Shown here one piece after another: positions 23,599 through 32,990 of a DNA stretch of 64,000 nt. The notes under the pieces were generated by a model. It did not search any database. It worked only from the letters and a program-made list of their open reading frames with translations, and was not told where the DNA came from. The first letter of the stretch is position 1, and each line of letters starts with the position of its first letter. Origin of the DNA: Pisolithus tinctorius (lineage: Eukaryota; Basidiomycota; Agaricomycetes; Boletales; Pisolithaceae); contig JANFAH010000015.1 of NCBI GenBank assembly GCA_024663395.1, positions 1,302,001 through 1,366,000 on the forward strand, read 5' to 3'. The translations under genes and the position numbers were made by a program.

Positions 23599-24882
23599 CT
23601 ACTCTTCCATTGCCTGCTCTCCACCACCCTCCTGTTCTTCACCACCTTCCTGCTCCCCTTTGACTTCTTCCTCATTATCCCCCTCCACACCTTCATCCAC
23701 TTCCTTGTCCTTGTCCTCCACCACCTCTGACTGAGGCCTCTTCCATCCTCCACCTGTGTGCTCAAGCTCAGCCATCCTGGCCTCTCACACATCCTCCCTC
23801 CTCCTCATCTCTGCCCATTCCACCCACTCACAGTACAGCCCCCACTCATTGGCTGTCCACTCTGCAGCCTCTGCCATCCACTCTGATGCCATTGCCATCC
23901 TCTCAAAGGCTGTCACAGCCTTCTCGTGTGCCTCTGCATACCTCTCTGCAGCCTGCAGCTGCCACTCCCACTCCCACTCTGCCCACCAGGAGGAGACCCC
24001 CACTCCTAAGGGTCCCTCATGCAGTGTTGCTGGCTCCTTGTCCTCTCCACCTGCCTCCCACTCATTGTCTGCCTCTTCCATCTCCATCACTCTCTCCTTT
24101 CCCTTCCCTTGCACCCTCTTCTTCTTCTCCCCTCAGGAGCTTCCCATCCCTGCCCTCTTTCACAAAGGCCCTGCTGCTGCCTCTTCCCATGTCCAGCTGC
24201 ATGTCTTCTTCTTGTTGTGACAGGGCACACAGGCCCTGGTCTTGCCTTGCCCTGGCTCACACTGACCTGCCATCAGACTCGCTATGCAGTGAGTGCAAGG
24301 TGGCCTCCTGGTTGTGGTGACCACCACAGAGGTCCCAGGGACCTTCTGGGCAGTGTTGATGTCATACACTGTGCTGCTTAACCTGAAATGAAAGTAGGGT
24401 AAAGTAAAATACAAGTCAGCTCTGTCTGACTCACAGTGCTTTGTCACTCACTTTTGCATGGCCTCATCCTGCCTGGCCTGAGCCTGCTCCTGAGAGGCCC
24501 TCTGCCTCTGCCTCTCAGCCTCCTCCACTGCTGCTTTCTGCCTCTGCCTCTCAGCCTCTTCCTCTGCCACCTTCTTCCTCTGCACTTCCTCCTCTTCTCT
24601 CTGCCTCTGCTCTGCCTCCAGTCATGCCTCCTCCACCTTTTGTTGTCTGGCCTCCTCTCATTTGGCCTTACACTCTGCCTTGCACTCCCTCTCTCTCTGC
24701 TCCACCTCCTCCCTCTGATAAGTCTTCTCCACATTTTTCTCATGCTCAGTGTCAGTTGAGTCATCAGTGAGGATGACCAATGCATTGTCCACGACTTGGG
24801 AGTAGTCATGGGAGTGGCCTGGGGTTGGTTGGGGGGTTGTGTTCTCACACTGGAAGGACATGATGATAGGAGGGAAGGACAA
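23599..24882 (-). pseudogene. Element A opposite-strand accessory gene: Zn2Cys6-like cluster protein
   Basis: Lies between pol and the 3' LTR of element A but is coded on the other strand. From ATG 24882 (MSFPPIIMSFQCENTT), a long charged coiled coil follows (REEVEQRERECKAE and EEAERQRQKAAVEEAERQ) with two in-frame stops, then an intron (GTGAGT...CAG, about 24377-24446). Next comes a cysteine cluster C-TH-C-(8)-C-(9)-C-VP-C-HNKKKT-C near 24215-24325, a CX2CX8CX9CX2CX6C arrangement close to fungal Zn2Cys6 DNA-binding domains. A Trp/Glu-rich part follows (ASEWMAEAAEWTANEW) and an acidic tail ending at TAG 23599-23601. Elements C and D hold related genes at the same place and in the same orientation. 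Broken by several stops, one explained by CGA to TGA. Role inferred only: DNA-binding regulator. Confidence 0.7.
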
Positions 24883-24986
24883 AGGTTCAGTACCCTAACA
24901 TGTGTTTTTAAGCAGTACTTTGAACTCCAATGGAGCTCTGCTGCAGCTAAAGCCATTATCCTCAAGGCATCAAAATAATTTCAAAT

Positions 24987-25051
24987 GATCAACTTGTGTT
25001 GATCTCATCCCATACATGCAGCCTTCAGGGGTTCAGGCCCTAAGGGGGGGG
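24987..25051 (+). promoter_or_regulatory. Element A terminal hairpin and polypurine tract
   Basis: A perfect hairpin, GATCAAC-TTGT-GTTGATC (24987-25004), is followed at 25041-25051 by a TAAGGGGGGGG-type purine run directly before the 3' LTR at 25055, the expected plus-strand primer position. Element D has hairpins in the matching place. Confidence 0.7.
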
Positions 25052-25054
25052 CAC

Positions 25055-25520
25055 TGTCATAACTGTGCATTCACTCTAAGTCCTTACTCACTCTGCACCC
25101 TCTTCCACTGGTCATTCACTCACTCCACACCAACTCCACCCAACTTCTGTTGGTTATGAACCATCTCCACTCTGACTGCTGTTGGACTTGTGTTGCTCTC
25201 CTACTGGACCAAGCAGACCATTCTCTGAGGGGTCATGTGACTACCTTTGGACTTCTCCCTGACAATGTGCAGTCAGGTACTCTGCAGCACACACACTACA
25301 TGGTCCAGTCTCTGGACTGTTTCCTTTGCTGGATGTTCTATGTTACCTGTTCATATGTCCTCTGTCTACCCTTCATTTGTCATCTAGGAGGTTTTACTTG
25401 AAAATTTCTGGGTCTCTGTATGTCAGTTCCAGTTCCAGTTACTGTACCTCTGTAGTGGTATAAAAGCATGTATCATACTCTGCCATTCCTCAATACAAAT
25501 ATCAACTTAGTTCCTACTCA
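25055..25520 (+). repeat. Element A 3' LTR, truncated
   Basis: Starts TGTCATAACTGTGC and stays closely similar to the 5' LTR (15324 on) up to GTTCCTACTC at about 25520, then switches abruptly to minus-strand integrase sequence of element E. About 270 bp of the LTR end is missing. Confidence 0.88.
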
Positions 25521-25703
25521 ATCTTTGACAAATGTCCTGAGGCTGGGCCAGGTATATTCATGCCATATGAGTTCTAAAGTACAGTTTTGGCAGTGGCCAG
25601 ACAGGGGGTGCTCATGCTTAAGCTGCAAGACCCTAAGGCAAAGATCATTTGAGTCTGGCATGTAGATCCCTCCATCAAGCTGATGTCATCTACTGACCAC
25701 CGG
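25521..25703 (-). pseudogene. Element E integrase, N-terminal zinc-finger region fragment
   Basis: Reads on the minus strand as DGGIYMPDSNDL, LKHEHPLSG and TWPSLRTFVKD, matching element B integrase (42660-42860). It continues the fragment at 29426-29542; the CCGG / CCAG at the two edges is the target duplication of S2. Confidence 0.85.
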
Positions 25704-25950
25704 TGTGAGTCAAAGTGTGGGAAGCTGGTATAAACCAAACAAATCCAACACAAAAGACAAATAAGAGCAAGTGGTGGTTTGCCTCTGCAGAACCTGGAGT
25801 GCAGAAAAGCCTAAGTGTGGGGGGGACTTCAAGTGGAGGGTGCTCCTAGTGCAAGTTGTCGATGAGTTATGCAGGAGAGGATGAATGAATGCTGATTGGA
25901 TGGGGGATGCTGAATAGAGTGAAGGTATTCAGCTGAAAGTACTCTGGTGT

Positions 25951-27801
25951 TGTCACACACCAAAGGTGTTGTGGACATGGTTACAGCTGACTCTGCCTAA
26001 CTCATTGACGAGTTGTGCATAATGCCCAAGCATGCAGATGAAGACTAAAGGCCTCATGCATAGAAAGACTGTTGGACATTAACAGTCATCCTTCACACAA
26101 GAACGAGTTGTCAGTGCTAAAGAGAAAAGAGGAAGCGAGTTAAGCACACATTAAAGGTTTTTAGCGCCTGTGTATGGCATTCCAGTTTTCATCGTATCTC
26201 CACCATTTCCAAAGATATCGACTCCATTCCCACACTCGCTTAAAGTGCTCAGTCCTATGATTCTTCCTTCCAGGTTTGGAGAGGATCCTCGCACCCTGCA
26301 CATTTCTACAGCACTCCATCCATCAGACACTCATTTCGCTAAGTCCATCAATCATGGCCACCTCTTCGTCAATCATCTTGCTTGTCTCGTTTGCCAGAGA
26401 CAATGGCTACATATATCTGCCAGGTGTTCCCACCAGCTTCCATCCTGAAGCCCCCTGGTTCATCCCATCATCGTCAGCCCCATTCCATCCCATGCAGCTT
26501 GGTCAGCATGTTCTCCTTGTCAGTATGATTTCCAGAAGGACGTTCTTTGGTCGCCTCAGGTCTGTCACTTGGTTAGAAAGGTCTTATGTGGTCGTTTCAG
26601 TCTCCCCTCTTGATGAAGCATATGGATTGTTCCTCCCTGCTCCCTGCACCATCTTTATTCCAGTCTTGTCCATCATTCTTCCCACATTGCAACAGCTGCA
26701 GTATAATCTACTGTCCTCCAGCCTCCCTGATCGCATTCATGATGAGTATGACATGCATCTTGCCTTCTTACTGCAAGATCCAGCAGAAGACGTCCCCCCT
26801 TCTCCTCCTCCTCCATCAGAGCCCCATTCATGAAGTTTTTGTTAACTTTGCTGAGAGGATGGAAGGGTGGGAGATGCAATCACATATGCTCTCATTGCCC
26901 CACAGACCCCCAATGCCCTAGCCCCCTTTGACACCTGACTCATGCCCTTCAATTCTGGAATTAATACTTCCCTATCTGGAAGCACCGTCCATCTGTCATG
27001 CTGTCTTTGGATCTAGAGATGTCTCCACCAAGATCTAACTTGCATCGCCACCCCCTAATGTGATATAAGTGTGCTTACTCAGTTTCTGATTCTATTTGAC
27101 TCATTCTGTGATATTTTGACTATCCCTGATTCATTCATTGCCAATACTTACCAATCCTCTTTGCTTGCTTACTTTTCATTTCTTGCTTACTCATCATGAT
27201 TACTCAGTCCTTACTCATTACTTACCAAGTGTTTGTGCCTTGTTTGTCACAAGCTGTGCTCCCCCCACAGTATATAAACCCCCATGTACTTAGCTACAAA
27301 AAAGCAATCAGAAGTCACTCAGCAGCCAGTTCAGTGCATATCTCATCATCGACAGTTGAGGCTCATTTGGAAGAGTCTATCTGTCACCATCCATCATCCT
27401 TGGTAGTTGAGGCTCCATCAAGGGTCTATCTACCTTCATTCATCATCAGCAGTGTCATCAGTGCTTAGTCAGCAACCTCTTGTTTAGTCATTCTTCCACT
27501 CCTGCATAACTCATCATCGACTTGTGCCAGGAGCATATTCTATCGAAATCCATTACTCCCAAGTCCTTTCGGCTGAACACCCCTGCTCTGTTCAGCATCC
27601 CCTTCTCAATCAGCATTCATTCATCCTCTCCTGCATAACTCGTTGATGACTTGCGCCAGGAGCCCTCTACTTGAAGTCCCCCCCACACATTTAGGTTTCT
27701 CTGCACTCCAGGTTCCATGGAGGTAAACCACCACTCACACATTATTTGTCTTTGGTGTTGGTTTGGTTGGTTTATACTGCCTTTCCACACTTTGACTCAC
27801 A
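25951..27801 (+). mobile_element. S3: S-family element nested in S2
   Basis: Plus-strand copy of 1,851 bp, the same length as S4 and very similar to it. Starts TGTCACACACCAAAGGTG, ends CTTTGACTCACA. Flanks are GTGT and GCAT, the two CpG-decay products of GCGT. A TATATAAAC box lies near 27280 and the S reading frame at 26354-26833. An S inside an S shows repeated activity of the family. Confidence 0.85.
26354..26833 (+). CDS. S-family U3 reading frame, copy S3 (unknown protein)
   Basis: 159 codons from ATG 26354 (MATSSSIILLVSFARDNGYI) through LGQHVLLVSMISRRTFFGRL, DEAYGLFLPAPCTIFIP, NLLSSSLPDRIHDEYDMHLA and a Pro-rich end (PPSPPPPSEPHS) at TGA. No signal peptide or TM helix is obvious; domain unknown. 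It lies upstream of the TATA box of the element, so the LTR promoter itself would not transcribe it. Confidence 0.55.
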   Translation: MATSSSIILLVSFARDNGYIYLPGVPTSFHPEAPWFIPSSSAPFHPMQLGQHVLLVSMISRRTFFGRLRSVTWLERSYVVVSVSPLDEAYGLFLPAPCTIFIPVLSIILPTLQQLQYNLLSSSLPDRIHDEYDMHLAFLLQDPAEDVPPSPPPPSEPHS

Positions 27802-28682
27802 GCATGATGATCTTTTGGATGTGCTCCTGGCACAAGTCATTGATGAGTTACGCAGGAGTAGATGGATGACTAAGCAGGTGTGCTGACAAAGAACAGATGA
27901 TACTTCAGATAATGAATGAAGGTAGATAGACCCTTGATGGAGCCTCAACTACCAATGATATGAATGATGACAGATAGACTCTTCCAAATGAGCCTCAACT
28001 GTTGACAACAAGGTATGCTGAGCTGAACTGACTGGCTGCTGAGTGAATGGCTTCTGGTTCACTTGATTGCTTCTGGGTAGCTAAGTACATGGGGGTTTAT
28101 ATACTGTGGGGGGAGGCACAGCTTGTGACAAACAAGGCACAAACACTTGGTAAGTAATGAGTAAGGACTGATTAATCATGATGAGTAAGCGAGAAATGAA
28201 AAGTAAGCAAGCAAAGAAGATTGGTAAGTATTGGCAATGATTGAGTCAAGGATAGTCAAAATATCACAGAATGAGTCAAATAGAATCAGAAACTGAGTAA
28301 GTGCACTGATATCACATTAGGGGGTGGCGATGCAAGTCAGATCTCAGTGGAGACATCTCTAGATCCAAAGATGGCATGACAGATGGACAGTGTTTCCAAA
28401 TAGGGAAATATTAATTCCAGAATTGAAGGGCATGAGTCAGGCGTCAAAGGGGGCCAGGGCATTGGGGGTCTGTGGGGCAATGGGAGCATACACGATCGCA
28501 TCTCCCACCCTTTCATCCTCTCAGCAAAGTTAACAAAAACTTCATGAATGGGGCTCTGAAGGAGGAGGAGGAGAAGGGGGGATGTCTTCTGCTGGATCTT
28601 GCAGTAAGAAGGCAAGATGCACATCATACTCATCATGAATGTGATCTGGGAGGCTTGAGAACAGTAGACTATGCTGCAGCTG

Positions 28683-29021
28683 TCACAACGTGGGAAGAAT
28701 GATGGATGAGACTGGAATAAAGATGGTGCAGGGAGCAGGGAGGAATGATCCATATGCTTCATCAAGAGGGGAGACCAAAATGACCACATAAGACCTTTCC
28801 AACCGAGTGACAGACCTGAGGCAACCAAAGAACATCCTTCTGGAAGTCATACTGACAAGGAGAACATGCTGACCAAGCTGCATGGGATGGGATGGGGCTG
28901 ACGATGATGGGATGAACCAGGGGGCTTTGGGACAGAAGCTGGTGGGAATGCCTGGCAGATACATGTAGCCACTGTCTCTAGCAAATGAGACAAGTGAGAT
29001 GATTGACGAAGAGGCAGCCAT
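28683..29021 (-). CDS. S-family U3 reading frame, copy S2 (unknown protein)
   Basis: 112 codons from ATG 29021 (MAASSSIISLVSFARDSGYM), stopping at the same TGA as S1 (LPTL*). Beyond the stop the frame reads on as in S3-S5 (SSSLPDHIHDEYD-type), so the full-length form is ancestral and the stop comes from CGA at a CpG. Confidence 0.5.
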   Translation of the reverse strand: MAASSSIISLVSFARDSGYMYLPGIPTSFCPKAPWFIPSSSAPSHPMQLGQHVLLVSMTSRRMFFGCLRSVTRLERSYVVILVSPLDEAYGSFLPAPCTIFIPVSSIILPTL

Positions 29022-29425
29022 GATTGATGGACTTAGCAAAATGAGCATCTGATGGATGGAGTGCTGTAGAAATGTGTAGGGTGTGAGGATCCTCTCCAAA
29101 TTTGGAAGGAAGAATCATGGGGCTGAGCACTTTAAGCGAGTGTGAGAACCGAGTTGATATCTTTGGAAATGGCAGAGATATGATGAAAACTGGAATGCCA
29201 TACATGGGCACTAAAAACCTTGAATGCACACTTAACTCGCTTCCTCTTTTCTCTTTAGCACTGATGACTCATTCTTGTGCGAAGGATGACTGTTAATGTC
29301 TGGCAGTCTTTCTATGCATGAGGCCTTTAGTCTTCATCTGCATGACATGGGCATCACATGCAACTTGTTGATGAGTTAGGCAGAGTCAGCTGTAACCATG
29401 TCCACAACACCTTTGGTGTGTGACA

Positions 29426-29542
29426 CCAGGGATCAGACATGTCAGACAGACAGATTTGTGAGACCAGGTCATCCAGCAGTGCAGTCAGGATGTCACCATG
29501 GAGCCTCTTGACATCCATTAAGGCAACTGCTTGTAACACCAG
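29426..29542 (-). pseudogene. Element E pol fragment (start of the integrase domain)
   Basis: Minus strand reads VALMDVKRLHGDILTALLDD and then SQICLSDMSDPW, matching element B at about 42560-42665. It is bounded by the S2 edge at 29426 and by the solo LTR F at 29543. Confidence 0.85.
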
Positions 29543-29824
29543 TGTGAGGAAATATAATGGTGTGGATTGAGGATGGAGGACCAGGATCTGAGAGGGAGTG
29601 AGTAAGACCAAGGGGCTCCTATAGCCTGAGCAAAGAGTGTAGAGGGATTGGAAGCTGTCTGTCAAGTTTGAGGATTGTCCAGGTTGAGGCCAGACCAGAG
29701 ACCAAAGTGGGTGTGAGGCCAAGGGGTCAGGATCAGGAGGGAAGTTGAAGGTACAGATGGTTGGACTGGTTGGACTTAGCAACTGAGGATACAGCACTAT
29801 TCCCTTGCGTGGGTCTCAGTCCGA

Positions 29825-30841
29825 TGTGGGACACTACCTCTGGGTAGCGTGTGATTAGGGGAAAGCTGTAGGGAAAATCCCTAGGCTCGACCCAAGGGGT
29901 GCTGAGTAGGAAGGAGATGTAGAATGTGATGGTAGAGTCAGTCAAAGAGTCGAATGTGGGTCACGGAATTTAATTCCACAGAGTCGAAGGAAGGGATAGA
30001 CTTGCTTTTGAAATTCTGGACAATGACCTTGCACTGAGGAAGTAACTCTGAGATGAATTAAGTGCACGGGAGAGGAAAATGAGTACTCGCGGAACAAGGA
30101 CACAAAGACACAGTAGACACAGTAGATGCAGTAGATGCAAAGACACAGATACACAGCAGACACAGAGGATGTGAAGACTCTTTTGAACTCTTTTGACTCG
30201 CACAAGACACAGAATGTGGGTCCTCAAAAAGATGATTTTCATTTCATCACTGAGGCGGAATTATATAGTACATGGATAGTAAGGTACTGATTGGAGAAAT
30301 GTGGGGTGGGTGAAGCCAAACTCCAAAAAATAAAGGGGGCAACATGTCAGATGTCAAAGCCATACAGCAACATGTGAAAACAAACTGTAAGGTAGTAACT
30401 GAGAAAGACAACAGGAAAGACAGGTATCTTCTGACAGGACGAGTGTACACTGTACCATAGAGTGGAACGCGAAGGGTAGAGGCCGTAGGTAGAAAGGGGT
30501 TCTCGCATTGTGGAGAAAGGTTCGTGGGAAAGGAACGAGAGGGGTAACCGGAGTTTTTACTGATGATCTGCATGGCTTCCTGGCTTCGTGGCGAGGTGAG
30601 GGCTGAAGTGGCACAACTGTGGAATTCTGGATAGATGTATGTCAGGTTGATTTTGACATGGAATTTTGGGGCAATGACTGGTGTGTGTTATTGATGGACA
30701 GGGGAGCTCCGAAGGTTCGACAGGCGAGGCAGCACACGAGGCAGATGGAATAATTCCGAAGATGACAGATGTGGATAGTAATGGTGGAATTTTGGTGTTG
30801 GCATCCCTATTTCGGCCTCAGGGAGTATACTACTCCCTACA
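29825..30841 (-). repeat. Element C 3' LTR
   Basis: About 1,017 bp, plus-strand ends TGTGGGACACTACC and CTCCCTACA. Nearly identical in layout to the 5' LTR at 47057-48086; most differences are C/T or G/A at CpG. A TATATAA-type box on the minus strand lies near 30261. Confidence 0.92.
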
Positions 30842-31107
30842 CCTCCCAGGGTCTTCGAATGCTGACTGTCCTCGGTCAGATGTCATCGAGTCATGACAGA
30901 AGGGTGGTGGAGATTCGGAAGGTGACGTAAATGAGGAAGGCTCGTGTTCGGCCACACAGCTTGTGTGAGCAAAAACTCCGCACCCGGATAATGTGTCAGC
31001 AGCAGCCCTTTGGAATTAAAAACTTGCCCAGAAATGTCTCATCATCAGATTCACCCTTGATATTCCACCACCTCGTTCTCAGATACCTGCTACGCTCACC
31101 AACTATT
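30842..31107 (+). promoter_or_regulatory. Spacer with decayed hairpin and upstream region of the C opposite-strand gene
   Basis: Next to the 3' LTR is a hairpin-like GCTGACTGTCCTCGGTCAGA (30861-30880), the decayed match of the perfect hairpin in element D. The rest would be promoter and 5' UTR of the plus-strand gene. Confidence 0.5.
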
Positions 31108-32711
31108 ATGCAAGCCTACTCTGTCAACAATGTGCGTCCCATGTTCAGCATGAGGGACCAGGCGACCATGGTGCTCACAGCAGCTCTAGGGCATGTCTGG
31201 GACCTGATCGAGATGGTGCCACAGCCAGAGGAGAGGTTGGAGACGATCTATGGGTGGGTGGAGGACTGGGACAAGACTTGGGTGAGTAAACCTTCCACTG
31301 TGGTGTGTCGCGCATTGACAGAGGTCTGCAGACCAGCATTCACTCATGGTGGAAATACATCGATGACAATGGAATTACCATACCAAAGGTTCACAACGAG
31401 TGTATGCACGACTACACTGAGGAATCTGTGATGTGCCAGAACCTTTTAGTCCTGGGAGCCATTGCCATCGTGGACCTCCGGTGCCCAGTGGAGCAAAGAC
31501 GAGTCCACATCGACGACATCTTCAAAGACTATCAGGAGAGGGTAGAGTTGAGGGCACAGCTCAAGGCAGAGAGGTTGACAAGAGAACCTTCTATGCACAC
31601 GCATAGACAGGCAGCAATGGCAACAGGTGAAGGTCAAGGCTGTGCACCCAGTGACACTGAAGCAGGGGAGTCTTCGGGGGGGGGGGGGGGGATGGACGAC
31701 CAGTGAGGCGACAGACAGATAGTACAGGCAAGGGGAAGGGCAAGGAAAAGGTATGTCCTACCCTCCAGGAAACTCTGAGTGTGATGGCTAACGTTCAGAA
31801 AAACTCCGCAGGCCACAGATGAAGTCGACGAGCTGGAGAACAACGAAGGTGACTGTCCACCTAACCCTGACCCATTGAAAACTGGCACTCTGGCACCCAA
31901 AGTCGACTTTCAATGCAGGGAGTGCATGAAGGTAAATGCAGTGTGCAAAGGGCTACCTGGGGAGTCATGTGAGCGATGCAGGCAGGCCAAGCGGAAGTGT
32001 AGCCAGTCACTCAGAGTGGGTAGGAAGGTGAGTATGAGCTGATTGGGACGTGAAGAACAAGGACACTGAACCATAACACAGCACAAGAACGCTGGAAGCA
32101 GAGAGACGGCTGCTGGGCCATCACATAAACAGGTCAAATTGGTAACAGTGACGACTGAAACTCCGGTGTCAACTGGGTTGAAGCTTCAAATCCCTGCTTG
32201 CAAACCACCTCCCAGGCAAAACTCTGAACCACCTTCCGAGCATCCAACACCTTGAGCAAGTCCCCCTTTGTCTTCTGACATGCCTCCACCTCCTGTACCT
32301 TGACCACCTCTGTTCCTTCCATCAGCAACCCCTGCACCATGACCTTGTCCAGAGTTAACTCCGCCACCGATGGACAATCTGGGAGACCTTGGCAATGGTG
32401 GACTTTTTGGCAGACTGACGGGATTATTGGACGATCCACCTGCACCCATCATCAGCGCACAGGACAAGTCCAAAGGTCTGCCAGTCGAAGAAACTCTGCA
32501 GGTCACAAACTTGAGCAAATCGACTACACATGAGGCTCTTGCTGAGCACATCTGACTGTTGGAGGGTAGGGTGGATGACAAGAAGTTTGAGTTGACCCAG
32601 ATCCACCAGATGCTGGGGCTGTTGGTGATGCGAGTAGAGCGACAGATCAGCACAGTTCAGGGGCGACATGAGGAGCTGAAGAGGTTGAAGGATCAGCTCA
32701 AAGATATGTAG
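31108..32711 (+). pseudogene. Element C opposite-strand accessory gene: Zn2Cys6-like protein, decayed
   Basis: Plus-strand gene between pol and the 3' LTR of the minus-strand element C. Exon 1 starts about 31108 (MQAYSVNNVRPMFSMRD) and ends EDWDKTW at a GTGAGT donor (31281). Exon 2 opens about 31332 (TSIHSWWKYIDDNG) and runs to a G16 homopolymer near 31675-31690 that breaks the frame. An intron (GTATGT...CAG) leads to an exon with C-RE-C-MKVNAV-C-KGLPGES-C-ER-C-RQAKRK-C (31914-32005), exactly CX2CX6CX7CX2CX6C as in Gal4-type Zn2Cys6 domains. After one more intron come Pro-rich sequence and a coiled coil (RVERQISTVQGRHEELKRLK) to TAG 32709-32711. Several TGA codons fall at CGA-like sites. Exon order, cluster spacing and 3' coiled coil match the intact gene in element D. 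Confidence 0.75.
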
Positions 32712-32990
32712 GTACGTGTACAATAGTGTAAGTAGATTGCGGAATTTATTTGTTTTATTTTATTTTGTGAATCTTTTGGCATTTTGAACAGGATTATCGC
32801 TAAGAAGGGAGCAGGGAAAGAGAATGAGTCGACAAGAGACTGGAGATGAGCGGAATTGTTTTTTTTTTTTTTTTTTTTTTGTGGGGACAGTTTTGTTTCA
32901 TATGAGATGAAGAGGGTAACTATATAAGCGAAAGGAAAAGTGGAGAAAGAGAGGAAAGAAAAGAAAGAAAAAGATAGAGAGAAAGGTGTG
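32712..32990. other. Spacer with T24 homopolymer between convergent C reading frames
   Basis: Lies between the 3' end of the plus-strand accessory gene and the end of minus-strand pol. Contains a run of about 24 T (32857-32880) followed by TGGGGACAGTTTTG, which resembles the matching spacer of D (CTGGACAGTTTTGG near 50828). Confidence 0.55.

Larger units (their letters stand above)
15324..25520 (+). mobile_element. Element A: old Ty3/gypsy chromodomain retrotransposon, interrupted, 3' LTR truncated
   Basis: Order on the plus strand: 5' LTR, gag, protease, reverse transcriptase, RNase H, integrase with chromodomain, then an opposite-strand accessory gene, a hairpin, a polypurine tract and a 3' LTR cut at 25520. 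It is interrupted by an S-family solo LTR (17099-18906) and a solo B-family LTR (20738-21261). In-frame TGA/TAG codons and almost total CpG loss show it is dead and old. CACAG (15319-15323) is the left flank; the matching right flank is lost at the junction with element E. Confidence 0.9.
25704..29425 (-). mobile_element. S2: S-family element in E, itself split by S3
   Basis: Minus-strand copy: 25704-25950 plus 27802-29425, about 1.87 kb without the nested S3. Ends TGT...ACA. Flanks are CCGG (25700-25703) and CCAG (29426-29429), a 4-bp target duplication with one CpG transition. The host is integrase sequence of element E, as comparison with element B (42640-42680) shows. Confidence 0.88.
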
